DNA of 64,000 nucleotides from Streptomyces sp. NBC_01116 (lineage in GTDB: Bacteria > Actinomycetota > Actinomycetes > Streptomycetales > Streptomycetaceae): positions 1,860,001-1,924,000 of the forward strand of contig NZ_CP108644.1 in the NCBI RefSeq assembly GCF_041435495.1. The letters are read 5' to 3'. The notes under the pieces are model-generated. The model ran no database searches, was not told the DNA's origin, and saw only the letters and a list, made by a program, of their open reading frames with translations. Below are positions 37,734 through 46,446 of this stretch, piece after piece (positions within the stretch are counted from its first letter, which is position 1; every line of letters starts with the position of its first letter). Position numbers and translations under genes: made by a program.

Positions 37734-38390
37734 CTACTCGGCCGACTTCTTCTTCTCCTCGGCGTCCTCGATCAGCGCCTCCGCCAGCTGCTGCATCGAC
37801 ATCCGGCGGTCCATCGACGTCTTCTGGATCCACCGGAAGGCGGCCGGCTCGGAGAGCCCGTAATCCGTCTGCAGGATGCTCTTGGCCCGGTCCACCAGCT
37901 TCCGGGTCTCCAGCCGCTGGGAGAGGTCCGCGATCTCGCTCTCCAGTGCCTTCAGCTCCGCGAACCGGGAGACGGCCATCTCGATGGCCGGCACCACGTC
38001 GCTCTTGCTGAACGGCTTCACGAGGTACGCCATGGCCCCGGCGTCCCGGGCCCGCTCGACGAGGTCGCGCTGCGAGAACGCGGTGAGCATGAGGACCGGG
38101 GCGATGGACTCCTCGGCGATCTTCTCGGCGGCGGAGATGCCGTCGAGGACCGGCATCTTCACATCCAGGATGACGAGGTCCGGCTTGTGCTCCCGGGCCA
38201 GCTCGACGGCCTGCTGCCCGTCGCCCGCCTCACCGACCACGGAGTAACCCTCCTCCTCCAGCATCTCCTTGAGGTCGAGGCGGATGAGGGCCTCGTCCTC
38301 GGCGATGACGACGCGGGTCGTCAGCGGCGGGACGTGCGACTTGTCGTCGTCGACGGCGTCTACGGGCTGGGGCGACTCGGGGGTGGTCAC
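37734..38390 (-). CDS. ANTAR-domain response regulator (PdtaR-like)
   Basis: A 218-residue RNA-binding response regulator. The receiver domain covers about residues 24-140: acidic pair E31/D32, phospho-acceptor D76 in LVILDVKMPVLDG, T103 and K125 in AYLVKPFSK. The C-terminal ANTAR domain (about 160-218) has ETRKLVDRAKSILQTDYGLS and AFRWIQKTSMDRRMSMQQLA, which bind tandem hairpins in target mRNAs to prevent termination. The GTG at 38390 is preceded by AAGGAG. The probable kinase partner is not in the window. It lies next to tRNA-Leu and convergent with livF. Confidence 0.94.
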   Translation of the reverse strand: MTTPESPQPVDAVDDDKSHVPPLTTRVVIAEDEALIRLDLKEMLEEEGYSVVGEAGDGQQAVELAREHKPDLVILDVKMPVLDGISAAEKIAEESIAPVLMLTAFSQRDLVERARDAGAMAYLVKPFSKSDVVPAIEMAVSRFAELKALESEIADLSQRLETRKLVDRAKSILQTDYGLSEPAAFRWIQKTSMDRRMSMQQLAEALIEDAEEKKKSAE

Positions 38391-38484
38391 GGGGCTCCTT
38401 GATTCAGGGCAGGCACTGCTGCGAAGCAGCCTACCTACCTGCTGCCGCCTTCTGTCACCAGGTACACTGCTGATCGGCCACCAC

Positions 38485-38571
38485 GCCGGGTTGGCGCAAT
38501 TGGTTGACGCGGAGGTCTCAAACACCTCTGTCCGAGAGGACATGTGGGTTCGAATCCCATACCCGGCACCA
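38485..38571 (+). tRNA. tRNA-Leu(CAA)
   Basis: A full class II tRNA: acceptor GCCGGGT (38485-38491) pairs with ACCCGGC (38561-38567); the D-arm contains GGTTGAC; the anticodon stem GAGGT/ACCTC encloses CTCAAAC with anticodon CAA (reads UUG); there is a long variable arm and T-arm TTCGAAT. CCA is encoded (38569-38571). A -10-like TACACT stands at 38463-38468, placing the start near the mature end. Confidence 0.96.
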
Positions 38572-38578
38572 CCCTGCG

Positions 38579-38614
38579 AAGCGGATGTTCACTTTCGCGT
38601 GAACATTCGCTTTT
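38579..38614 (+). terminator. Terminator of tRNA-Leu
   Basis: Stem GCGGATGTTCAC / GTGAACATTCGC (one G-T pair), 38581-38610, loop TTTCGC, followed by TTTT. Flanking AA/TT lengthens it. It begins eight bases after the CCA end. Confidence 0.85.
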
Positions 38615-38653
38615 CGCTGTCCAGGGCCGACTCTCTCCACCAAGAGTGGATGA

Positions 38654-39442
38654 ATGAACGCGCACAGCACTGAGGTACGTCAGAAGGCCCTCACGCTCCT
38701 CCGGAGCGGTACCGGGAATGCCGAAGTGGCCCGTCGGCTGAACGTGCCGCACGGCACCGTCTCCTACTGGCTGCACATGGACCGTTCCAAGCGTGGTGAA
38801 TGCCCTGGGGCGCACGACCCGTCCTGCCACCGATGCGACGGCACAGAACTCGACAAGCCCGCCTATGCGTATCTGCTCGGGCTCTACCTGGGCGACGGCC
38901 ATATCAGCCGCTACTCGGCCCATCGGGCACCGAGCCTCATGATCACGCTGGATGACACATGGCCCGGCATCCAGGACGAGGCAGAGAAAGCGTTACGCAG
39001 GACCTTCCCGGACAACGCCACGTGACGGGTCCGCAGGACCGGCTGCCACAACATCAAGGTGTACTCGAAGCACCTCGTCTGCTACTTCCCGCAGCACGGT
39101 CCGGGCAGGAAACACGAGCGCGAGATCGCCCTGGAGCCCTGGCAGCAGAGGATCGTCGACACGCATCCCTGGCAGCTCGTCCGAGGCCTCATCCATTCCG
39201 ACGGCTGTCGGCTCACCAACTGGACCACACGCGTGGTCGGCGGCGAACGCAAGCGCTACGAATACCCCCGGTACTGGTTCACCAACGCCTCCGACGACAT
39301 CCGCCGCCTCTACACCGACACCCTCGACGCGCTCGGCATCACCTGGACGCACTGCACGCGCGCGGGCAAGCCCTACAACATCTCCGTAGCCCGACGGGCA
39401 TCCGTAGCCCTCATGGATGCGCACGTCGGGCCGAAATACTGA
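38654..39442 (+). pseudogene. HTH plus LAGLIDADG-type protein gene interrupted by one in-frame TGA
   Basis: One continuous frame of 262 codons with a single TGA at 39023-39025. Before it (123 codons from ATG 38654) lies a helix-turn-helix, VRQKALTLLRSGTGNAEVA and RRLNVPHGTVSYWL, then a small Cys/His cluster (CPGAHDPSCHRCDG), then LLGLYLGDGHISR, a LAGLIDADG-like motif. After it come YSKHLVCYFPQHGPGRKHE, the second motif LVRGLIHSDGCRL, and the end ARRASVALMDAHVGPKY. The family is homing-endonuclease-like, common beside Streptomyces tRNA genes (memory). No frameshift exists, so one point mutation explains the stop. The second motif lies beyond it. A readthrough product is conceivable. Confidence 0.75.
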
Positions 39443-39448
39443 GCCGCC

Positions 39449-40888
<1,440 letters not shown>

Positions 40889-40905
40889 GGTTCGAGACTA
40901 AACCT

Positions 40906-40923
40906 TACCTACGGGTAGGTAAT
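40906..40923. promoter_or_regulatory. Perfect palindrome just upstream of pyk
   Basis: TTACCTACGGGTAGGTAA: 8-bp arms around a 2-base centre, located 18-35 bases before the pyk start codon, where a dimeric repressor would block transcription or a leader hairpin would form. Its regulator is unknown. Confidence 0.65.
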
Positions 40924-40942
40924 TGGCTGCGAGTGACACCTC

Positions 40943-40969
40943 AACAACCGCTTAATGAAGGGTTGTTGA
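40943..40969. promoter_or_regulatory. Second inverted repeat in the pyk upstream region
   Basis: CAACAACC (40943-40950), 11 AT-richer bases, GGTTGTTG (40962-40969). It could be an operator for pyk or a weak terminator for the upstream SIMPL gene, which ends at 41009 on the same strand. Confidence 0.5.
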
Positions 40970-41008
40970 CAACTGTTTAATTGTGCGGCGGGTCGCTCCG
41001 ATGAGCGT

Positions 41009-41725
41009 TTATCCGAGGTTCGGCGGGATGAGCGTGAAGGACGCTTCGACCTGGGCGTCGATGGTCTGGCGTACGGGTTCGAGGTCGACGGGTGCGGCGT
41101 CGGTGGCGGCTTCGGTGGCTCCTGCGTAGGACCTGGCCTGGGCGGAGAAGCCGACGGGGCCCATGTGGGGGCTGCCGTGGGTGCCGGTGTCGCTGAGTTC
41201 GAGGAGGGCGCCGAGTCGGGTGTCGAGGGCTTCGGCGTATTCGCGCGCGCGCTGGAGGGCTTCCTGGACGGCTTGGCGGCGGGCGGCGGCGTGGTGGGGG
41301 GAGGTGGGGCGCAGTGCCCACCAGGGGCCGTCGACGCGGGTGAGGTCGTGGTCGGCGAGGCGGGTGACGAGTTCGCCGAGTGCGGTGAAGTCGTTGAGGG
41401 TCGCAGTGAGTTGGATGCTGCCGTGGTAGGCGCGGATGCGTTCGGCGCGGCCGTGGCGGGTGAGTTCGGGGCGGATGGTGAGGGTGCCGGTCTCCAGTTT
41501 CTCGATGGCTTCGCCGTAGGTCCTGATGTGGTCGAGGGTGGTGGTGTTGCGGTGGGTGAGGTCGTCGAGGGTGGTGCGGCGGTCGGTGCCGCGGGCGGTG
41601 AGGGTGATGGTGATGTGGGCGATCTCGGGGTCGACTTCGAGGTGGGCTTCGCCGCGGACGGTGACGTGCGGGGTGGTGGGGGTGCCGTAGGGGTGGTGGT
41701 GGGCGGGCGTGGGGGTTTCGGTCAT
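41009..41725 (-). CDS. SIMPL (DUF541) domain protein
   Basis: A 238-residue protein of the SIMPL/BP26 family without a clear signal peptide, so probably cytoplasmic. It shows the family start HVTVRGEAHLEVDPEIAHIT, the helical TYGEAIEKLETGTLTIRPEL, then AYHGSIQLTATLNDFTALGE, and the C-terminal AREYAEALDTRLGALLELSD with FTLIPPNLG at the end. Family members form beta-rich oligomeric channels in other bacteria; the function here is unknown. The order SIMPL upstream of pyk, divergent from a 5'-nucleotidase, is from memory conserved in Streptomyces. Confidence 0.9.
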   Translation of the reverse strand: MTETPTPAHHHPYGTPTTPHVTVRGEAHLEVDPEIAHITITLTARGTDRRTTLDDLTHRNTTTLDHIRTYGEAIEKLETGTLTIRPELTRHGRAERIRAYHGSIQLTATLNDFTALGELVTRLADHDLTRVDGPWWALRPTSPHHAAARRQAVQEALQRAREYAEALDTRLGALLELSDTGTHGSPHMGPVGFSAQARSYAGATEAATDAAPVDLEPVRQTIDAQVEASFTLIPPNLG

Positions 41726-41865
41726 GTGTTCACTGTGGCATGGAGGGTGGGGTGTCGTGGTGTGTGTCGCGTGGTCATCGGATCGAAACCTGCGTGGGGT
41801 GTTGTGCGTGGTGGTCCGTGGGCCAGAATCTACGCGCGTTGCCCGACTGGACGAGGAGTGAAGAG

Positions 41866-43686
41866 ATGCCGTTGAACCGTAGGACTTTTCTGGGCCGATC
41901 GGCTGCCGCGGGCGCGGGTGCGGCGATGGCGGGCGGGACGGTCGTGGGCTCGGCCGGTGCGGCGGAGGCGAGGGGGCGGGGGCACGGTCACGGGCGTCCG
42001 GCGAAGCGGTACGCGTTCACGGTGATGGGGACGACCGATCTGCACGGGAACGTCTTCAACTGGGACTACTTCACGGACAAGGAGTACGACGACTCCGCGC
42101 ACAACGATGTCGGTCTGGCGAAGATCTCGACGTTGGTGGAGCAGGTGCGCCGGGAGAAGGGCCGTCGGAACACGCTGCTGATCGACGCGGGCGACACGAT
42201 TCAGGGCACGCAGTTGTCGTACTACTACGCGAAGGTCGATCCGATCACGGCGCGGCGTGGTCCGGTGCATCCGATGGCGCGGGCGATGAACGCGATCGGT
42301 TACGACGCGGCGGCTCTCGGGAACCACGAGTTCAATTACGGCATTGAGGTGCTGCGGAAATTCGAGGAGCAGTGCGACTTTCCGCTGCTCGGGGCGAATG
42401 CGCTGGATGCGCGGACGTTGCGGCCGGCGTTCGCCCCGTATGTCATCAAGCGGATGCGGACGCCGTACGGGCGTGATGTGCGGGTGGCGGTGCTGGGGCT
42501 GACGAATCCTGGTGTCGCGATCTGGGACAAGGCGAATGTGGGCGGGAGGATGGTGTTCCCGGGTCTGGAGGAGCAGGCGGCGAAGTGGGTGCCGAGGCTG
42601 CGGTCGATGGGTGCGGACGTGGTGCTGGTGTCGGCGCATTCGGGTTCTTCGGGGACGTCGTCGTGGGGTGATCAGTTGCCGTACGTGGAGAACGCCGCGG
42701 CGCTGGTGGCGGAGCGGGTGCCGGGGATCGACGCGATTCTGGTGGGGCACGCGCATGTGGAGATCGCCGAGCACTTCGTGACGAACGAGGAGACCGGGAA
42801 GCGGGTCGTGCTCTCGGAGCCGGCGAAGTGGGGTCAGCGGCTGACGCTGTTCGACTTCGATCTGGTGTGGGAGAGGGGCCGCTGGACGGTGGAGAAGGCC
42901 GGTTCGCGGGTGCTGAACTCCAACACGGTTCCGGAGGACCGGAGGGTGACGTCGCTGCTGCGGTCGGAGCACCGCAAGGTGGTGGAGTACGTCAACCAGG
43001 TCATCGGTACGTCGGTGGTGGCGATGTCGACGGCGGACGCGCCGTGGAAGGACGAGCCGATCATCGATCTGATCAACCAGGTGCAGGCGGAGACGGTGCG
43101 GGCGGCGCTGGCGGGTGGGGAGTTCGCGGCGTTGCCGGTGCTGTCGCAGGCTTCGTGCTTCTCGCGTACGGCGGGGATTCCGGCCGGTGAGGTGACGATC
43201 AAGGATGCGGCGGGGTTGTATCCGTTCGAGAACACGCTGGAGGCGCGGCTGCTCACGGGTGCGCAGCTGAAGGATTACCTGGAGTATTCGGCGCGGTATT
43301 ACGTGCGGACGCCGGCGGGTGGTCCGGTGGACACGGCGAAGCTGACGAACGCGGACGGGATTCCGGACTACAACTACGACGCGGTGTCGGGGGTGACGTA
43401 CGACATCGACATCGCGCAGCCGGTGGGCTCGCGGATCGTGGGGCTGTCGTTCGAGGGGAAGGCGATCGATCCGGCGGCGCGGTTCGTGTTGGCGGTGAAC
43501 AACTATCGGGCGAGTGGTGGGGGGAACTTCCCGCATGTGCCGGGTGCGCGGCAGGTGTGGGCGGATTCGGACGAGATCCGGAACACGATCATCGGGTGGG
43601 TGCGGGAGAAGAGGTCGGTTGATCCGGCGGCGTTCGCTTCGGTGGGGTGGCGGCTGACGCGTGGTGGGGCGCCGGTGTTCCCGTAG
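41866..43686 (+). CDS. Tat-exported 5'-nucleotidase / 2',3'-cyclic phosphodiesterase family
   Basis: A 606-residue secreted metallophosphatase. The twin-arginine signal NRRTFLGRSAAAGAG is followed by a Gly/Ala stretch ending about residue 36. Metallophosphoesterase motifs in order: TTDLHGNVFNW, LLIDAGDTIQGT, ALGNHEFNYG, VLVSAHSG, ILVGHAHVEIA, which supply the two-metal site. The C-terminal 5'-nucleotidase domain (about 390-590) has VKDAAGLYPFENT-like sequence and RFVLAVNNYRASGGGNFP. GAGGAG lies seven bases before the ATG. It hydrolyses extracellular nucleotides for phosphate and nucleoside recovery; exact specificity is open. Confidence 0.93.
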   Translation: MPLNRRTFLGRSAAAGAGAAMAGGTVVGSAGAAEARGRGHGHGRPAKRYAFTVMGTTDLHGNVFNWDYFTDKEYDDSAHNDVGLAKISTLVEQVRREKGRRNTLLIDAGDTIQGTQLSYYYAKVDPITARRGPVHPMARAMNAIGYDAAALGNHEFNYGIEVLRKFEEQCDFPLLGANALDARTLRPAFAPYVIKRMRTPYGRDVRVAVLGLTNPGVAIWDKANVGGRMVFPGLEEQAAKWVPRLRSMGADVVLVSAHSGSSGTSSWGDQLPYVENAAALVAERVPGIDAILVGHAHVEIAEHFVTNEETGKRVVLSEPAKWGQRLTLFDFDLVWERGRWTVEKAGSRVLNSNTVPEDRRVTSLLRSEHRKVVEYVNQVIGTSVVAMSTADAPWKDEPIIDLINQVQAETVRAALAGGEFAALPVLSQASCFSRTAGIPAGEVTIKDAAGLYPFENTLEARLLTGAQLKDYLEYSARYYVRTPAGGPVDTAKLTNADGIPDYNYDAVSGVTYDIDIAQPVGSRIVGLSFEGKAIDPAARFVLAVNNYRASGGGNFPHVPGARQVWADSDEIRNTIIGWVREKRSVDPAAFASVGWRLTRGGAPVFP

Positions 43687-43721
43687 CGCCGGTGTTTCCG
43701 TGACGCCGGTGTTGCCTTGCG
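43671..43721. repeat. 17-bp tandem repeat, three copies
   Basis: GCCGGTGTTCCCGTAGC, GCCGGTGTTTCCGTGAC and GCCGGTGTTGCCTTGCG stand head to tail at 43671, 43688 and 43705, starting inside the last codons of the nucleotidase gene. Two more copies occur at 44914-44930 and 44939-44955 beyond the DUF6232 pair. Confidence 0.75.
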
Positions 43722-44013
43722 GGGCCGTCCCACTGCCACCGCCCTCGACACGGAGACGCGGGTACAACCCGATGCGCTCACTCACCTGGAGAGTACTTCT
43801 TCCCTGCGGCTGACTGGACCCTGGAAAAGTCCCATCGTTGCAGTTCAGGAGCGCTCTCCGCCTATTTGATCAGGCCCCGGACGGACTCACTCGCGAAACG
43901 CGAGGCCCGGCGGTGCCCCCTGCCACGGCTGACGAGCCACTTGTGGTGGACCGTCCTTGGGGGGAAGCTGGTCCGTTCGGGAACACTCGGCCATCACTAC
44001 GGGGGGACGAACG
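43722..44013 (+). other. Gene-free stretch before the DUF6232 gene
   Basis: About 290 bases with lower GC than the flanks and no credible reading frame. A small hairpin CTCGCG-aaa-CGCGAG lies at 43890-43904. No clear promoter could be assigned. The DUF6232 transcript presumably starts within this stretch. Confidence 0.5.
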
Positions 44014-44517
44014 TTGAAAAGCGAAACGGTGGAAGTGGCGGTCAAAAGACGGGTGTTATGGATAGGCATGGAGGCGTACCCCCTGCAGAATATCGCCAGG
44101 GCATCCGCGGTGATGTACACACCCGACCGCGCCGCGGCGGTAGCGCAGTTCCTCAAGCGCATGGTTGTACTCGGCTTGTTCGCAGCGTTCTGGTCCTGGC
44201 TTCTGGGTGCGCTGAGTGCATCGACGCTTCGGACTCTCACTCTCGCTCTGTTCGGTCTGATCGCGACCGTCTCTCTCGTCAGGATGGTTCGGATACTCCT
44301 GCGGAAGACTTTCTACGCCCTGATCATCGAGACCGCCGGCGCACCGCACACCGCGCTGGTGAGCTGGTCGAATGCCGAGATCCAGCGCCTCGTGCACATG
44401 ATCATGGATGCGATCAGCAACCCTGACGCCGAGTTCGCGATCCACATAGCGAAGCTGCATGTCGGGGATCGCATCACGCAGTACGGGAACCACAACACGG
44501 GGAAGGCGAGCGCATGA
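44014..44517 (+). CDS. DUF6232 family membrane protein with C-terminal QYGNHNTG motif
   Basis: A 167-residue protein. The family segment RRVLWIGMEAYPLQNIARAS is followed by two transmembrane helices (about residues 50-67 and 72-90), then a cytoplasmic part (ALIIETAGAPHTALVSWSN, IQRLVHMIMDAISNPDAEFA). The last 17 residues contain HVGDRITQYGNHNTG, almost the same as the N-terminus of the next protein. TTG at 44014 is the chosen start: GGGGGGA lies seven bases before it, and downstream ATGs would cut into the conserved segment. Codon use is less GC-biased than in neighbours, suggesting an acquired gene. Function unknown; interaction with its partner through the shared motif is inference. Confidence 0.72.
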   Translation: MKSETVEVAVKRRVLWIGMEAYPLQNIARASAVMYTPDRAAAVAQFLKRMVVLGLFAAFWSWLLGALSASTLRTLTLALFGLIATVSLVRMVRILLRKTFYALIIETAGAPHTALVSWSNAEIQRLVHMIMDAISNPDAEFAIHIAKLHVGDRITQYGNHNTGKASA

Positions 44518-44831
44518 CCGAGGGAATTCACATAGGCGACGAGGTGAACCAGTACGGCAACCACAACACGGGCGTCGTGCACCATCATTCGGCGGAGGAG
44601 TCCGTGAGCCGCCTGCAAGCGGCGGTTCTCCTGCTACGCCCGCACCTGAGCGAACACGAACTTCCCATCGTGGACGCGGGTATGCAGACGGTGGTCGCCG
44701 ACGGCAACGCGGATCCGGGACGGGTGCGCCTGGCTTTGGCAAGCATCGCGGGGGTCGCCGGCGTGGTCGGCGGCGTCGGCGTCCCGGTGGTGGACGCGGT
44801 GCGCGCGGTCTTGCAGACGCTGGGCCAGTAG
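44514..44831 (+). CDS. Small protein with N-terminal QYGNHNTG motif, partner of the DUF6232 protein
   Basis: A 105-residue protein overlapping the DUF6232 gene by ATGA. The N-terminus IHIGDEVNQYGNHNTGVVHH repeats the C-terminal motif of the upstream protein. A helical middle (ESVSRLQAAVLLLRPHLSEH) and a hydrophobic Gly/Val/Ala-rich C-terminus (ALASIAGVAGVVGGVGVPVV) follow. The latter could be a membrane or pore-forming segment or a small domain like the tails of other Streptomyces effector-associated proteins. The motif resembles amyloid-type signalling motifs (V-x-Q-x-G with nearby N). I cannot assign a function. Confidence 0.72.
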   Translation: MTEGIHIGDEVNQYGNHNTGVVHHHSAEESVSRLQAAVLLLRPHLSEHELPIVDAGMQTVVADGNADPGRVRLALASIAGVAGVVGGVGVPVVDAVRAVLQTLGQ

Positions 44832-44913
44832 TGCAGCCCTCTCCGCCGTAGCGGAGCGGGCGCAGCAGGGTGGCCGGCGTTGTTGTCGGAGGCCACCGGT
44901 CCGTTCGTGTGGT

Positions 44914-44955
44914 GCCGGTGTTGCCGTGATCCCTTGGCGCCGGTGTTCGCGTGCG
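44914..44955. repeat. Two further copies of the 17-bp GCCGGTGTT repeat
   Basis: GCCGGTGTTGCCGTGAT (44914-44930) and GCCGGTGTTCGCGTGCG (44939-44955), similar to the three copies at 43671-43721, so the two-gene islet is flanked by the same repeat family in direct orientation. Confidence 0.65.
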
Positions 44956-44970
44956 GTGGGGTGTTCGTTC

Positions 44971-45001
44971 GGCCCGGGTCTCCTTCGGTGGGGCCCGGGC
45001 C
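44971..45001 (-). terminator. Terminator hairpin downstream of the N-hydroxylase gene
   Basis: Stem GGCCCGGG (44971-44978) / CCCGGGCC (44994-45001), 18 bases beyond the minus-strand stop at 45019. A smaller hairpin CTCCGC/GCGGAG at 44841-44856 ends the plus-strand DUF6232 unit. Confidence 0.65.
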
Positions 45002-45018
45002 GTTCGTTGTGCGGGGGG

Positions 45019-46446
45019 CTAGACGGATTGGCTCAGGGGGACGAGGGCGTGGCCCTGGGCGGGGATTCTCGGGGGTTGGGCGGCGAGGCCGAAGGTCGTG
45101 AAGGCGGTGCGGTCGGGGAGGGGGTAGGGGTTGGCGCCGGTGAGGTTGTTGAGGATGGTGGCGCTGCGCCAGGCGGCGAGGCCGAGGTCGGGGGCGCCGA
45201 CTCCGTGGGTGTGGCGTTCGGCGTTCTGTACGTAGACGTGTCCGGTGACCGCGGGGTCGAGGACGAGGCGGTACTGGTCGTCGATGCGGGGGCGGTGCGA
45301 GGCGTCGCGGCTGAGGTAGGGGCCGAGGCTGCCGAGGACGGCGTCGAGGGGGCGTTCGCGGTAGCCGGTGGCGAGGATGACGGCGTCGGTGGTGAGGCGG
45401 GAGCGGGTGCGCTGCTGGGTGTGTTCGAGGTGGAGTTCGACGCGGGTGTTGGCGACGCGTCCGGCGGTGCGGACGTGGACGCCGGGGGTGAGGGTGGCGT
45501 CGGGCCAGCCGCCGTGGAGGGTGCGGCGGTAGAGCTCGTCGTGGATGGCGGCGATGGTGTCGGCGTCGATGCCTTTGTGGAGCTGCCATTGGCGGGGGAC
45601 GAGTTCGTCGCGGGCGGATTCGGGCAGCGCGTGGAAGTAGCGGCTGTAGTCGGGGGTGAAGTGTTCGAGGCCGAGTTTGGAGTACTCCATGGGGGCGAAG
45701 GCCTGGGTGCGGGCGAGCCAGTGGATTCTCTCGGCGCCTTCGGGGCGGGCGCGCAGGAGGTCGAGGAAGATCTCGGCGCCGGACTGTCCGGAGCCGATGA
45801 CGGTGATGTGTTCGGCGGTGAGGAGCCGTTCGCGGTGGCGGAGGTAGTCGGCGGAGTGGAGTACGGGGACGGTTTCGGCTTCGGCGAGGGGTTTGAGGGG
45901 TTCGGGGACGAAGGGTTCGGTGCCGATGCCGAGGGCGATGTGGCGGGCGTAGGCGCGGCCGAGGGCTTCGGCTTCGCCGTCGCGGTCGATTTGGGTGAAG
46001 TCGACTTCGAAGAGGGCGCGGTCGGTGTTCCAGCGGACGGCGTCGACCTGGTGGCCGAAGTGGAGGCCGGGGAGTTGTTCGCTGACCCAGCGGCAGTAGG
46101 CGTCGTACTCGGCTCGTTGGATGTGGAAGCGCTCGGCGAAGTAGAAGGGGAAGAGCCGGTCGCGGGTGCGGAGGTAGTTGAGGAAGCTCCAGGGGCTGGC
46201 GGGGTCGGCGAGGGTGACGAGGTCGGCCAGGAAGGGGACCTGGAGGCTAGCGCCGTCGAGGAGGAGACCGGGGTGCCAGTGGAATGCGGGGCGTTGTTCG
46301 TAGAAGGTCGCGGCGAGGGGGCGGGAGTCGTCGGTGCTCGCGGGGATGTTGTGGGCGAGTGCGGCGAGGGAGAGGTTGAAGGGGCCGATGCCGATGCCGA
46401 CGAGGTCGTGGGGCCGGTCGGGTGCGGGTGCGGGCCGGGCGGTCAT
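45019..46446 (-). CDS. FAD/NADPH-dependent lysine/ornithine N-hydroxylase (SidA/IucD/PvdA family)
   Basis: A 475-residue flavoprotein monooxygenase that hydroxylates a terminal amine, the step that creates hydroxamate siderophore ligands. The FAD-binding motif is LVGIGIGPFNLSLAALAHN near residue 15, HPGLLLDGASLQVPFLADLV is family-typical, the NADPH motif is VIGSGQSGAEIFLDLL near 205, and ILATGYRERPLDAVLGSL near 350 is the C-terminal signature. ATG 46446 overlaps the decarboxylase stop (ATGA), so both act in one pathway, probably on a diamine such as cadaverine or putrescine. Acyltransferase and NIS synthetase genes expected in a full siderophore cluster are not adjacent. Confidence 0.9.
   Translation of the reverse strand: MTARPAPAPDRPHDLVGIGIGPFNLSLAALAHNIPASTDDSRPLAATFYEQRPAFHWHPGLLLDGASLQVPFLADLVTLADPASPWSFLNYLRTRDRLFPFYFAERFHIQRAEYDAYCRWVSEQLPGLHFGHQVDAVRWNTDRALFEVDFTQIDRDGEAEALGRAYARHIALGIGTEPFVPEPLKPLAEAETVPVLHSADYLRHRERLLTAEHITVIGSGQSGAEIFLDLLRARPEGAERIHWLARTQAFAPMEYSKLGLEHFTPDYSRYFHALPESARDELVPRQWQLHKGIDADTIAAIHDELYRRTLHGGWPDATLTPGVHVRTAGRVANTRVELHLEHTQQRTRSRLTTDAVILATGYRERPLDAVLGSLGPYLSRDASHRPRIDDQYRLVLDPAVTGHVYVQNAERHTHGVGAPDLGLAAWRSATILNNLTGANPYPLPDRTAFTTFGLAAQPPRIPAQGHALVPLSQSV

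Noticed and set aside
38485..39442. Integrated element using tRNA-Leu as attachment site
   Set aside because: No integrase, no second copy of the tRNA 3' end within the window, and core genes continue immediately afterwards.
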